A DNA stretch of 64,000 nt, from assembly GCF_003261175.1 (NCBI RefSeq), contig NZ_QLNP01000063.1, forward strand, positions 62,001-126,000. Direction: 5' to 3'. Below are positions 1 through 8,871 of the stretch, in pieces. Position 1 is the first letter of the stretch; each line of letters begins with the position of its first letter. Made by a program: the position numbers and the translations under genes. Below the pieces are notes generated by a model. It was not told where the DNA came from. It did no database searches and saw only the letters and a program-made list of their open reading frames with translations. Source of the DNA: Arthrobacter globiformis (lineage in GTDB: Bacteria > Actinomycetota > Actinomycetes > Actinomycetales > Micrococcaceae).

Positions 1-564
1 GGGGCCCTTCAGCGCCAGCGTGCGGACGTTGCCGAGGTCACCGTCGTCGTCCACCGGAATGAAGTACAGCTCGCCCCGCCGCGAGTTGGTGAACCAGGCT
101 CCGTGGTCCGTGAGCGCCACGTCGTTGATGAAGGCTTCCTTCTTGGTCAGCTGGTAGGTCTTGACCGTCTTTCCTGTGTCCGTGTCGTACACGTAGGCCT
201 GGCCGGTGGGGCCGCCGGCCACGAACAGCAGATCATTGTGCCGGTCTGCCTTCATGCCCACGGCCACCCTGCCCGCGGGCGCATCGATGAACCTGGAGGC
301 CTTGTCCCTACGGATGTCGCCGCGGTAGATGTCCCCAGTGACGAGGTCGCCAGCGAAGAATTCGGTGCTGCCGGCGGCCGCGATGCCTTCGGCGCCCTTG
401 GCCCCGTCCAGCAGGATGACCGGGGCGACGTCGTCCGATCGCGACTGCACGGTCCGCGACTCTCCGGCGGAGGCGACGGGTGCGGGGACCAGGAGCGCGG
501 CGAGGGCGAGGAACCCTGCGGCTGCAAGGCGGCTGGTATGGCCTGAACTGGTGCTGATGGGCAT
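1..564 (-). CDS. Secreted SMP-30/beta-propeller-like protein, partial
   Basis: The reading frame is open from an ATG at 564 to the window edge (188 codons seen), so the C-terminus is missing. The first 33 residues form a clear Sec signal peptide: a short polar start, a hydrophobic run (AAAGFLALAALLVPAP) and an AxA-type cleavage site (VASA). The mature part starts with a low-complexity Ser/Asp stretch and then shows propeller-like strands such as FFAGDLVTGDIYRGD and YVYDTDTGKT, as in SMP-30/gluconolactonase or superoxide-dismutase-like secreted propellers. GGAG lies 9 bases before the ATG. No catalytic residues can be assigned from the visible part, so the function is open; extracellular location is the firm part of the call. 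Confidence 0.7.
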   Translation of the reverse strand, partial: MPISTSSGHTSRLAAAGFLALAALLVPAPVASAGESRTVQSRSDDVAPVILLDGAKGAEGIAAAGSTEFFAGDLVTGDIYRGDIRRDKASRFIDAPAGRVAVGMKADRHNDLLFVAGGPTGQAYVYDTDTGKTVKTYQLTKKEAFINDVALTDHGAWFTNSRRGELYFIPVDDDGDLGNVRTLALKGP

Positions 565-782
565 GGCGGTGCTCTCCACGAGTCGACTTTTCCGTGCGAG
601 CAGGCCGTTGTACGGGAGTCCGCACGCTGGTCTTTTCAGTGTAAGGACCCGGCTGGGGGCAGGCCATATCCCGGGAACGCGGAAGCCACGCCCCGGCCCA
701 GGCTGCGAGTTTTTGGGGATGGTTCGCGGGATCGGAACGCGGGGGCAATCCCCCTGTAACAGCGGCCGGGCAGGCTGGGAGC

Positions 783-1658
783 ATGAAGCCGCAAGCGACT
801 GCCCCGTCCCCTGCCGAACTGAGCTGTGAAGTCTGCGGGCAGATGCCCGAGCCCACCAAAACGCGCCTCACGGTGGCCAATGTCGCCGTCATGCTCCCGA
901 TCGAACTGCTGGTGCACGCGCTGGTGGTGCAGACGCACCTGCCCTATGTTGCCAAGGTGCTCGTCCTGGCCCTGACGGCCACCGTCCTGGTGATCTGGGT
1001 GGCCGAGCCGTCCGCCGCACGGATCCTGCGGCGGTGGCTCCACGCACCCGCGCTCCGTCACCGCCGGCACCTTGGCACGGCACCGGCGCTGTGGCGCGCC
1101 CGGACCGTGCTCCGCGACGAACCTGGCTCCCTCAAGCGGATCACCAGGTCCCTGGCGCTGCTGGACACCAACATCCTGGGCATCCACGTCCACCCGGTCC
1201 AGGGCGGGGTGATGGATGAATTCGTGCTGTCCGCCCCCGGCGCGGTCAGCGAGCGCCAACTGCTGGAGGCCCTGGCAGACGGCGGCGGACGGAGCCCGCA
1301 GGCCTGGCCCACCACCGCCCTGGCCATGGCCGACGGGCAGACCAAGGCCCTGAGCCTGGCCGCCCGGATCGCCGACGCACCCGGGGAGCTGCCACTGGCC
1401 GTGGCCGAACTGCTGTCCGCCCGGATCCTCGACCCCGGCAGCGAGTCAGCCCGCCACGCCCAAACGGACGCCCGTGCAACGAACGACGCCGGCACCATCC
1501 TGAAGATCCCGACCGCCTGGCACGGACCCATCACCTTTTTCCGTCCCGGCGAGCCGTTCACGCCGGCCGAGTCGGCCCGCGCCCACCGGCTCGCGGAGCT
1601 CGCCGAAATCCTGGCGCACCGGGAGCCCCAGCGGCTGGGTCAGAACCCGGAGGGGTAG
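783..1658 (+). CDS. Membrane-anchored ACT-domain protein
   Basis: This 291-residue protein begins with a cytosolic segment holding a CEVCGQ motif. Two hydrophobic helices follow (about residues 30-75), then a soluble part in which residues about 115-185 resemble an ACT regulatory domain (LLDTNILGIHVHPV, then a second half beginning FVLSAPG). ACT domains usually bind amino acids or other small ligands. Similar two-helix plus ACT proteins are recurrent, uncharacterised actinobacterial proteins. Its last 19 bases overlap the convergent aldo/keto reductase gene. A ligand cannot be deduced. Confidence 0.65.
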   Translation: MKPQATAPSPAELSCEVCGQMPEPTKTRLTVANVAVMLPIELLVHALVVQTHLPYVAKVLVLALTATVLVIWVAEPSAARILRRWLHAPALRHRRHLGTAPALWRARTVLRDEPGSLKRITRSLALLDTNILGIHVHPVQGGVMDEFVLSAPGAVSERQLLEALADGGGRSPQAWPTTALAMADGQTKALSLAARIADAPGELPLAVAELLSARILDPGSESARHAQTDARATNDAGTILKIPTAWHGPITFFRPGEPFTPAESARAHRLAELAEILAHREPQRLGQNPEG

Positions 1659-2623
1659 CGGGGCGTGTAGCTCTCCTCGAGGCGCCGGACCTCGGAGTCG
1701 GTCAGGGCAAGCCCGACGGCGGCAGCGGCGTCGTCGATATGGCGTTCCTTCGTCGCCCCGATGATGGGGGCGGTGACGGCGGACTTGCCCGCGCTCCAGG
1801 CCAAAGCGATCTGCGCCATCGGCACGCCACGTTCATCCGCCACGGCGGCGACTGCATCAACGATGGCCTTGTTCGCGTCCTCGTCCTGCTTGTACAGCCC
1901 CTTGCCGAACTCGTCCGTGTCCTGCCGGGTCCCGGACCCCGCAGCGCCCCACGGCCGTGTCAGGTTTCCGCGCGCCAGCGGGCTCCAGGGGATGACGCCC
2001 ACACCCGTGGCCTGGCAGAAGGGGTGCATTTCGCGTTCCTCCTCCCGTTCGAGGAGGTTGTACTGGTCCTGCATGGACACGAACCGGGTCCAGCCATGCA
2101 GTTCCGCCACATGCTGCATCCGGGCGAACTGCCAGGCCCACATGCTCGACGCCCCGATATAACGGGCCTTCCCCGCCTTCACGACGTCGTGCAGGGCCTC
2201 CATCGTCTCCTCGACCGGGGTCACCGGGTCGTAGCGGTGGATCTGGTATAGGTCGACGTAGTCGGTGCCAAGCCGGGCGAGGGACGCGTCGATCTCGTGC
2301 ATGATCGCTGCCCGGCTGAGGCCACCTCCGTTGCGGGCCTGGCGCATCCGGCCGTGGACCTTGGTGGCGATCTGGACCTCCTCCCGGGGGGCCAGTTCCT
2401 TGAGCAGGGTGCCGGTGATCTCCTCGCTTGAGCCGGCCGAGTACACATTTGCCGTGTCGAAGGTGGTGATCCCCGCCTCGTAGGCGCGCCGCACGAATGG
2501 CCTGGCTTCATCGAGTCCCACGCTCCACCCGTGCGACCCCTTCTCCGGATCGCCGTAGCTCATCATGCCCAGGACAACGGCGCTGATTTCCAGCCCGGAG
2601 TTTCCAAGTCGGACCGTCTTCAT
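1640..2623 (-). CDS. Aldo/keto reductase
   Basis: A full-length (327 aa) NAD(P)H-dependent aldo/keto reductase that reduces aldehydes or ketones in the cytosol. The catalytic tetrad is visible: Asp and Tyr in FDTANVY (about residues 57-62), Lys in ATKVHG (about 91) and His in QIHRYD (about 132). The C-terminal IIGATKERH segment matches the cofactor-binding end of the YajO/Tas-like subfamily. A strong GGAAGGAAG precedes the ATG. The gene is divergent from the MFS transporter at 2891 and shares its 267-base upstream region, which carries the GGGATCCC palindromes, so co-regulation is possible. The physiological substrate is unknown. Confidence 0.88.
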   Translation of the reverse strand: MKTVRLGNSGLEISAVVLGMMSYGDPEKGSHGWSVGLDEARPFVRRAYEAGITTFDTANVYSAGSSEEITGTLLKELAPREEVQIATKVHGRMRQARNGGGLSRAAIMHEIDASLARLGTDYVDLYQIHRYDPVTPVEETMEALHDVVKAGKARYIGASSMWAWQFARMQHVAELHGWTRFVSMQDQYNLLEREEEREMHPFCQATGVGVIPWSPLARGNLTRPWGAAGSGTRQDTDEFGKGLYKQDEDANKAIVDAVAAVADERGVPMAQIALAWSAGKSAVTAPIIGATKERHIDDAAAAVGLALTDSEVRRLEESYTPRYPSGF

Positions 2624-2709
2624 TCGGTACTTCCTTCCGATGTTTTGCCGTGCGGCCCGCAGTCACAATCCGTTTTTTCGGGGGCCACGGCTATCTTCCC
2701 CGAAATCCC

Positions 2710-2738
2710 TTGACAGTGTTCCACGCCACACCTATCTT
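2710..2738 (+). promoter_or_regulatory. Sigma70-type promoter of the MFS transporter at 2891
   Basis: TTGACA (2710-2715), a 17-base spacer and TATCTT (2733-2738) form a near-consensus vegetative promoter. Predicted transcription start is near 2745, inside the first palindromic operator, giving a leader of about 145 bases. Confidence 0.7.
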
Positions 2739-2741
2739 GAA

Positions 2742-2769
2742 TTTGGGATCCCAAAACGGGATCCCAAAA
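2742..2769. promoter_or_regulatory. Tandem palindromic operators (GGGATCCC core)
   Basis: A perfect 14-base palindrome TTTGGGATCCCAAA lies at 2742-2755. A second copy with an imperfect left arm (CGGGATCCCAAAA) follows with its centre 13 bases downstream. They cover the predicted transcription start of the transporter, the position expected of a repressor site. The same word recurs twice at 4284-4346. The cognate protein is not shown by the sequence; the GntR/FCD regulator at 7373 in the same cluster is the natural candidate. Confidence 0.75.
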
Positions 2770-2890
2770 CGGCGGGGTCATTCCGCCGGCGCAAACCAAT
2801 CCGCCGGCCCAAAGATTCGCCGAATCGCGGCCGCACCGCCCCACTTCATCCCCCATCCCATGTCCGCACCCTTCCCACTAAGGAGAAGCT

Positions 2891-4249
2891 GTGTCTCTCC
2901 CAGATACTGAAGCAGTGACAACCCAGGCCCGTTCCCCGGAATCCCGCGGCACCAAGCCGGGCAAGGACGGCGTGCAACGGCGCACCAACGTCCGCTGGAA
3001 GCTGTTCCTGCTGCTGCTCGTCCTGGTCGCCGTCAACTACATCGACCGCGGCTCCATCTCCGTGGCGCTGCCCATCATCCAAAAGGAATTCAACCTCGCC
3101 CCGGAGCTCGTTGGCCTCCTGCTCTCCGCGTTCTTCTGGACCTACGCCCTGATGCAGATCCCGGTCGGTTTGCTGATCGACAAGTTCGGTCCGCGCAAGG
3201 TCATGACCGCCTCGTGCGTGGGCTGGGGCGCCGCCACCGCCGCCTCCGGCATGGCCGGCGGCTTCCTCAGCATGTTCATCGCCCGGCTGGGCATCGGCGT
3301 CACCGAGGCCGGCGTCATGCCGGCCGGCGGCAAGCTGAACGCCATTTGGATGCACAAGTCGGAGCGCGGCCGCGGCGCCACCATTCTGGACGCCGGCGCT
3401 CCCCTCGGCGCCGGCCTGGGCGGCATCCTCATCGCCGGACTCATCGCCGCCACCGGCAGCTGGCGCAGCTCGTTCGTCATCGCCGGAGCCGCCACCGTCC
3501 TCATGGGCCTGGCCGTCTGGTGGTATGTCCGCGACAACCCCCGCCAGCACCGCGCGGTCAACGAGGCCGAGGCCGAGTACATCGAAGCCTCCCATGCCGC
3601 CGAAGACGCCGAGGCCGAACTCGACGGCAGCAAGGGCAAGCGTGCACTGCTCCCCTACCTGAAGTTCCGGTCCTTCTGGGCCATGTGCTTCGGCTGGCTG
3701 GGTTTCAACGGCGTGTTCTACGGCCTGCTCACCTGGGGTCCGCTGTACCTTGCCCAGGCCAAGGGCTTCGACCTGAAAACCATCGGCTGGTCCACCTTCG
3801 TGATCTTCGGCGCCGGTTTTGTCGGCGAGATCCTGGGCGGCACCATTGCCGACAAGTGGCGGGCGTCCGGCGCCTCGGCCAACCGCGTCATGCGGACGCT
3901 GCTGGGAATCTCCAGCGTCGTGGTGGTGGGCGGCCTCATCGGGGTAACCGTAGTCGCGGACCCGACCACCGCCGTCGTCCTTCTCTCCGTGGTGATGTTC
4001 TTCCTCCGCTGGGTGGGCCTGTTCTGGAGCATCCCGTCCATCCTGGGCGGCCGCACCAACGCCGGCGTCCTCGGCGGAGCCATGAATTTCAGCGGCAACA
4101 TCTCCGGGTTCGTCACGCCGATCGCCGTCGGCCTGATCGTCGGTGCCACCGGCTCCTACACCTGGGCGCTGCTCTACTTCGTGGGATCCGCCATCATCAT
4201 GGGCGTCTCCGTGCTCACCCTGAACTACAACAAGCGCCTGCCTGTCTAA
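2891..4249 (+). CDS. MFS transporter, anion:cation symporter (ACS) family
   Basis: A 452-residue polytopic membrane protein with about 12 helices. The first helix region (VNYIDRGSISVALPII) and the loop 2-3 motif DKFGPRK (about residue 96) are typical of the ACS family, which takes up organic anions such as hexuronates, glucarate, tartrate, allantoate and aromatic acids. The GTG start is chosen because AAGGAG lies five bases upstream; an ATG-started frame would remove helix 1. It heads a catabolic cluster and its promoter shares operators with the next transporter. Having ACS and MHS transporters side by side suggests two related substrates, or substrate and intermediate. Confidence 0.85.
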   Translation: MSLPDTEAVTTQARSPESRGTKPGKDGVQRRTNVRWKLFLLLLVLVAVNYIDRGSISVALPIIQKEFNLAPELVGLLLSAFFWTYALMQIPVGLLIDKFGPRKVMTASCVGWGAATAASGMAGGFLSMFIARLGIGVTEAGVMPAGGKLNAIWMHKSERGRGATILDAGAPLGAGLGGILIAGLIAATGSWRSSFVIAGAATVLMGLAVWWYVRDNPRQHRAVNEAEAEYIEASHAAEDAEAELDGSKGKRALLPYLKFRSFWAMCFGWLGFNGVFYGLLTWGPLYLAQAKGFDLKTIGWSTFVIFGAGFVGEILGGTIADKWRASGASANRVMRTLLGISSVVVVGGLIGVTVVADPTTAVVLLSVVMFFLRWVGLFWSIPSILGGRTNAGVLGGAMNFSGNISGFVTPIAVGLIVGATGSYTWALLYFVGSAIIMGVSVLTLNYNKRLPV

Positions 4250-4283
4250 GCCTCCCAAGCCAAGCCGAGCAGCAGTCTCCCGA

Positions 4284-4346
4284 TTTGGGATCCCAAAGCA
4301 TTGACATCAGCCCACCCGCAACTTACCGTCATATTGGGATCCCAAA
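4284..4346 (+). promoter_or_regulatory. Promoter flanked by two GGGATCCC palindromes
   Basis: TTTGGGATCCCAAA (4284-4297) is followed by TTGACA (4301-4306), a 17-base spacer and TACCGT (4324-4329), then by ATTGGGATCCCAAA (4333-4346). One operator sits just upstream of -35 and the other over the predicted start, with centres 49 bases apart (under five helical turns). The arrangement suits looping or cooperative binding by a dimeric repressor. It drives the transporter at 4425 and probably the genes behind it. Confidence 0.75.
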
Positions 4347-4424
4347 CCGGCACTCCGAGGAGAACATCCTCGCCCCACCCCAACACCGGTCCCGTACCCC
4401 CGTCGCATCGCCCAGGAGGGCCAC

Positions 4425-5792
4425 ATGTCGATCAACTCCCAAACCCGAGGTTCCGTGTCCGACGCCAAGCCGAAGGGCGGCGGAAACTCAATGAAGAGGG
4501 TCGTCGCCGCGAGCTTTGTCGGCACCACACTTGAGTACTACGACTTCTTTGCCTACAGCACGGCAGCTTCCATCGTCTTCCCCATCCTGTTTTTCCCCGG
4601 CTCCGAACCCGCCACGGGCCTCCTTCTGGCCCTGGCCACCTACGCGGTCGGCTATGTTGTGCGCCCCTTGGGCGCCGCAATCTTCGGCCACTTCGGCGAC
4701 AAGATTGGCCGCAAGAACGTCCTCGTCACCACATTGCTCCTGATGGGCCTGGCCAGTGCCGCCGTCGGACTCCTTCCCACCTACGAAAACATCGGGGTCT
4801 GGGCTCCGGTCCTGCTGGTCAGCCTGCGCTTCCTGCAGGGCATCGGCATCGGTGGCGAATGGGGCGGCGCCGCCCTCATGGTCACCGAGTCGGACAAGAG
4901 CGGCCGGCGCGGGCTCTTCGGCAGCCTCGTCCAGACAGCCGCGCCGACGGGCCTGCTGCTGGCCACCGGCATCTTCACGCTCATGACCTCGGCGCTGTCC
5001 AAGGAAGCCTTCCTCGCCTGGGGCTGGCGGATCCCGTTCCTGATCAGCTTCGCGCTGGTGGCAATCGGCCTGTACATCCGGCTGAAACTCGCGGAGTCCC
5101 CGATCTTCGAAGAGACGGAGAAGAAGGCTGCGGCGAAGCAGCAGGAGGAAGTCAAGGCTCCTCTCCTGTACGTCTTCAGGCACTACAAGAAGCAGCTGGC
5201 CCTTGCGGTCGGCGCCCGGATCGGCAGTGATATCGCGTTCTACATCTTCGCGCTGTTCGTCCTCGTCTACGGAACCGAACACCTGGGCCTGCCCAAGAGC
5301 CTGGCCCTCGCGGCATCGACGATTTCGGCCGTTGCCCAGATGATCAGCATCCCGCTCTTCGGCGCGCTCTCGGACCGGGTGGGCCGCAGGCCTGTCATGA
5401 TCGGCGGCGCCGTCGGGGGCATTATCTACAGCTTCGTGTTCATCGCGATGCTCAACTCCAAGGACCCGTTCCTGGTGCTCATCGCCCCTGCCATCGGCCT
5501 GGTGATCGTTGCGGCCATGTACGCCCCGGTGGCCTCGTTCATCCCCGAACTGTTCGCCACCAAGGTCCGGTACACCGGCTCCGCCGTGGGCTTCCAGCTC
5601 GCCGGCGTCTTCGGCGGCGGCTTTGCCCCGCTGATCGCCATCCAGCTGATCGTCCTGACCAGCTCCGGATTCGCTGTGGCCGGATATCTTTCCGCCGCGC
5701 TGCTGCTCATGGTGTTCTGCGTCTACATGGCCAAGGAAACGTCCAGGATCACCATGAACGAGGCCGGCAAGTCAGCCGGCATCACGCACTAA
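4425..5792 (+). CDS. MFS transporter, metabolite:H+ symporter (MHS) family
   Basis: A 455-residue transporter with the MHS signature TTLEYYDFFAYSTAA in helix 1 (about residue 34), the GHFGDKIGRKN loop motif (about 88) and the second-half counterpart GALSDRVGRRP. Family members (ShiA, KgtP, ProP, CitA) carry small carboxylates or betaines by proton symport. The ATG follows AGGAGG at seven-base spacing. The amidase starts a few bases after its stop, so the two are co-transcribed. The neighbouring hydrolases suggest uptake of a cyclic or open-chain amide acid, but no substrate residues are diagnostic. Confidence 0.87.
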   Translation: MSINSQTRGSVSDAKPKGGGNSMKRVVAASFVGTTLEYYDFFAYSTAASIVFPILFFPGSEPATGLLLALATYAVGYVVRPLGAAIFGHFGDKIGRKNVLVTTLLLMGLASAAVGLLPTYENIGVWAPVLLVSLRFLQGIGIGGEWGGAALMVTESDKSGRRGLFGSLVQTAAPTGLLLATGIFTLMTSALSKEAFLAWGWRIPFLISFALVAIGLYIRLKLAESPIFEETEKKAAAKQQEEVKAPLLYVFRHYKKQLALAVGARIGSDIAFYIFALFVLVYGTEHLGLPKSLALAASTISAVAQMISIPLFGALSDRVGRRPVMIGGAVGGIIYSFVFIAMLNSKDPFLVLIAPAIGLVIVAAMYAPVASFIPELFATKVRYTGSAVGFQLAGVFGGGFAPLIAIQLIVLTSSGFAVAGYLSAALLLMVFCVYMAKETSRITMNEAGKSAGITH

Positions 5793-5797
5793 GGATC

Positions 5798-7315
5798 ATG
5801 GACATGAACAACACCGCCCCGGCTTCGACGCACGCTTCCACGGACAGGGACTCCATTGACAGGGAGCAGCTAACCCGGCTTTCCATGACCGAATGGGCGA
5901 CAGCCCTGCGGGAGGGCCGCCTGACAGCCATTGAGTGCCTGGAAGTGCACCTCGAGCGGATAGCCGAAGCAAACCCCCGCCTGAATGCCATCGTCACCCT
6001 CAACCCGCTGGCCGCTGAGGAAGCCGCCGCCGCGGACCGGGCTGCCGCCGAGGGCCGATCGCTGGGCCCGTTGCACGGCGTGCCGTTCACGGTGAAAGAC
6101 ACCCTCGCAACGAAGGGCCTGCGGACCACGGCAGGAAGCCCCCTGTTGGGGGATTACGTTCCGGAACAGTCCGCGACGGCGGTCCGCCGCCTGCGGGAGG
6201 CCGGAGCGGTGTTGTTGGGCAAGACCAACTGTTCGGAGTTTGCGGTGGAAACACACACCCGCAACCCGCTTTTCGGGGACACCTGGAGCCCCTGGGGCCC
6301 CGGCCTTACGTCCGGCGGTTCCACCGGGGGCGACAGCGCGGCCGTGGCCTCCGGCATGAGCGCTTTCGGGCTCGGCACGGACTTCGGCGGGTCCATCCGC
6401 TGGCCGGCCCACTGCACGGGGCTGGCGAGCCTGCGGCCCACGGTAGGACTGGTGCCGGAGACGGGGCTCCTCCCGTACTTACCGCCGGCGGCCGGAGAAA
6501 GCCTCCCCGTACCCAACTCCATGTCTGCCCTGCACCGTCTCGGCACCGTGGCCTGGCTGGCCCGGAGCGTGGACGATCTGGGCGTGCTGCTCGGGATCCT
6601 CGCCGGTCCGGACGGTGGGGACCCTTCCACTGTCCCCGTACCGCTGGGCGGCCCGGTGGAAACACTGGACGGGATCAGCTGCGCCTGGTTCGAGGACGAG
6701 GGCACGCATCCGGTCCGGGAGGATCTGGTGGCTGCCGTCCGGCGGGCCGCCGCAACCCTCAACGGCCTTGGCGTTCCGACGACGCACGGCAGGCCGCCGG
6801 GCCTCGAGCGGGCGGCGGCCGCCTTTGTGGCCCTTCGCACTGCTGAGGGAATGCCCGAAGTGGTGGAGCTTGCCTCCGGGCGCGAGGACCAGCTGGGCAG
6901 CAACCTCCGCAACACCTTGCTGGGCGCAGAACCCGTCTCGGTGGCGGACTACCGCAAGGCCGCCGCGGAGCGGGATGCGATCCGCGCGCAGGTGCTCGGG
7001 TTCATGGAACAGCACAACATCCTGCTGCTCCCTGTGGCCAGCGTGCCGGCGTCGGATCCCCGGACCGGTTCCTTCACCGTCAGCGGCCAGGACATTCCCT
7101 GGACGGAGCTGGGGTCCTGCTGCCGGGCCATCAGCATCCTTGGCTTTCCGGTGGCGGTTGTGCCGTGCGGGCTTTCCCGTGAAGGCCTCCCGGTTGGTGT
7201 CCAGGTGGTGGGCCGGCCGTACCGCGATCGCGAAGTACTCGCTGTTGCTGCGGCCTTGGAACGGGAGTTTGGCCGCTTCAGCCCTCCGTCACCCAGTCCC
7301 AGGTCAGAGGACTGA
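5798..7315 (+). CDS. Amidase signature (AS) family hydrolase
   Basis: A 505-residue amidase-signature enzyme that hydrolyses an amide to acid and ammonia through a Ser-cisSer-Lys triad. The Lys is in TVKDTLATKG (about 99), the cis-Ser region is GGSTGGDSAAVASG (about 172; canonical GGSSGG with the second Ser replaced by Thr) and the nucleophile Ser is in GTDFGGSIRWPA (about 198). The start could be ATG 5798 or ATG 5804, the latter better spaced from AAGGA. In this cluster it could play the N-carbamoylase or half-amidase role that follows the ring-opening hydrolase, since no M20-type carbamoylase is present. This is inference. Confidence 0.85.
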   Translation: MDMNNTAPASTHASTDRDSIDREQLTRLSMTEWATALREGRLTAIECLEVHLERIAEANPRLNAIVTLNPLAAEEAAAADRAAAEGRSLGPLHGVPFTVKDTLATKGLRTTAGSPLLGDYVPEQSATAVRRLREAGAVLLGKTNCSEFAVETHTRNPLFGDTWSPWGPGLTSGGSTGGDSAAVASGMSAFGLGTDFGGSIRWPAHCTGLASLRPTVGLVPETGLLPYLPPAAGESLPVPNSMSALHRLGTVAWLARSVDDLGVLLGILAGPDGGDPSTVPVPLGGPVETLDGISCAWFEDEGTHPVREDLVAAVRRAAATLNGLGVPTTHGRPPGLERAAAAFVALRTAEGMPEVVELASGREDQLGSNLRNTLLGAEPVSVADYRKAAAERDAIRAQVLGFMEQHNILLLPVASVPASDPRTGSFTVSGQDIPWTELGSCCRAISILGFPVAVVPCGLSREGLPVGVQVVGRPYRDREVLAVAAALEREFGRFSPPSPSPRSED

Positions 7316-7372
7316 GCCGTGATGGATGCCGCCGAGCACATAGAGTCACTAAAAACCACGAATGGAGCAAAG

Positions 7373-8056
7373 ATGCTGACCGCAGATCAAACGCCGGCCA
7401 CGGACCGCCCCCTCCGCGAGACTGTCCGGGACACGCTCCGCACCAGGATCTTCGAAGGCCACTACGCTCCCGGCGCCCGGCTCGTGGAACGCGACCTTGC
7501 CGCGGAGTTCAACGTCTCCCGGCTTCCCGTCCGCGAGGCGCTCCGGATGCTGCGGCAGGAAGGCCTGCTCAGCGACCGCGGAGCGAGGGGCGCAGAGGTC
7601 AGCTCGCTCAGCCCCAAGGACGTGGAGGACCTCTTCGACGTCCGCCAGTCACTGGAGGTGCTCGCCTGCCGGCTCGTCGCGGTCCGGGCAACGCCGGAGG
7701 ACCTTGGCCTCCTCGAAGGACTACTGGAGGAGGCCGAACGGTGCCTCGCCAAAGGCGCCGTCATGGAGGCCCACCGGGCCAACAGCGATTTCCATGACGC
7801 CATCACCCGTATCGCGGACAACGGCTTCCTCAAGGCCGCGCTGGAGCCGTTGCAGGGCCGGATGCACTGGCTGTTCCGGCACGTCAGCGACCTGCCCGAA
7901 CTGATCCAGGAACACCGGGACCTGTACGAGGCCATCGCCAGCGGCGATCCGGACCGTGCCGCTGCCCAGTCGGCGTCGCACATCGGCAAATACCGCGAAC
8001 AGTTCCCCGACGACTTCCAGAAAACCGAACCAGCCCTGCACCGGAAGAAAAAATGA
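7373..8056 (+). CDS. GntR family (FCD type) transcriptional regulator
   Basis: A 227-residue regulator with an N-terminal winged helix (LRETVRDTLRTRIFEG ... FNVSRLPVREALRML, about residues 10-75) and a C-terminal helical FCD ligand domain (DLFDVRQSLEVLACRLV onward). FCD-GntR proteins are dimers that usually repress catabolic operons until an acid intermediate binds. I chose ATG 7373 because GGAG lies at good spacing; GTG 7319 or ATG 7322 in the same frame would add 17-18 residues. Its stop overlaps the start of the next gene (ATGA). It is the only regulator in the cluster, so it probably reads the GGGATCCC palindromes. Confidence 0.88.
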   Translation: MLTADQTPATDRPLRETVRDTLRTRIFEGHYAPGARLVERDLAAEFNVSRLPVREALRMLRQEGLLSDRGARGAEVSSLSPKDVEDLFDVRQSLEVLACRLVAVRATPEDLGLLEGLLEEAERCLAKGAVMEAHRANSDFHDAITRIADNGFLKAALEPLQGRMHWLFRHVSDLPELIQEHRDLYEAIASGDPDRAAAQSASHIGKYREQFPDDFQKTEPALHRKKK

Positions 8057-8838
8057 AACTCCTTGTCATCAACCCCAACATCAGCGACGACGTCACGGCG
8101 CTCATCGAATCTGAAGCCTTGAGGTCCGCCTCCCCCGGCACCAGCCTGGCGGTCCGCACGGCCGGCCACGGAGTGGAGTACATCGAAACCCGCTTTGAAT
8201 CACTCATCGCTGCGGGCGCCGTCGCCGAGATCATCGCCGAACACACCGCCGGCTTGGCCCGGGAACCTATTGACGGCGTCGTGGTGGCGGCCTTCGGGGA
8301 TCCGGGAATGCCGGCCCTGAAGGAACTCGCCGACGTGCCCGTCATCGGGATCACCGAGGCAGCCCTCTGCGCCGCGGCGCTGCAGGGGCACCGGTTCTCC
8401 ATCATTGCCATCTCGGACCGGATCCGCCCGTGGTACCTGGACTGCGTGGAGCGGTTCGGCCTCGGCGGCCGGCTGGCGTCCATCCGCTCCATCAACGAGA
8501 CCCTGAAGGCCATCGGCTCGGTGCAGCAGGACTTCAAGGAAACCCTTCTGGCACTCAGCCGGCAGGCCGTCGCGGAAGACGGGGCCGACGTCGTCATCCT
8601 CGCCGGAGCGCCGCTGGCGGGGCTGGCCCGCGAACTCCGGGCGCAGATCCCCGTCCCCGTCGTGGACGGCATCTCCGCCGGCATCCGGATGGCCGAAGCC
8701 GTGGTGGGGCTTCAGTCCGGCCCGCACCGTGCCGGCGCGTTCGCTCCGCCGCCGGTCAAGGCCCGCAAGGGCCTGTCCGAAAATCTCGACGCCGCCCTGA
8801 CCGCCGCCCAGACGGCGTCGAACGCCGCCGCCAAGTAA
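8053..8838 (+). CDS. Hydantoin/allantoin racemase homologue lacking both catalytic Cys
   Basis: A 261-residue protein of the Asp/Glu/hydantoin racemase superfamily, aligned well by its start (MKLLVINPN), the FGDPG motif and HRFSIIAISDR. In characterised hydantoin racemases two cysteines act as acid and base, in a CFGDPG motif and a GCAGM motif. Here these read AAFGDPG (Ala80) and LAGAPLAG (Gly185), so both are absent while the motif surroundings are kept. It overlaps the regulator gene by four bases and precedes the hydantoinase. A classical two-base racemase mechanism is unlikely; a different reaction in the same fold, or a loss of function, are the alternatives. Confidence 0.8.
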   Translation: MKLLVINPNISDDVTALIESEALRSASPGTSLAVRTAGHGVEYIETRFESLIAAGAVAEIIAEHTAGLAREPIDGVVVAAFGDPGMPALKELADVPVIGITEAALCAAALQGHRFSIIAISDRIRPWYLDCVERFGLGGRLASIRSINETLKAIGSVQQDFKETLLALSRQAVAEDGADVVILAGAPLAGLARELRAQIPVPVVDGISAGIRMAEAVVGLQSGPHRAGAFAPPPVKARKGLSENLDAALTAAQTASNAAAK

Positions 8839-8871
8839 GCCCAACATACTTTCCCCGTAAGGAAGACAACG

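Noticed and set aside
2846-4258. 470-codon minus-strand frame opposite the MFS gene
   Set aside because: It is Gly/Asp/Glu/His-rich with no fold, no motif and no RBS; it is a high-GC shadow of the transporter frame.
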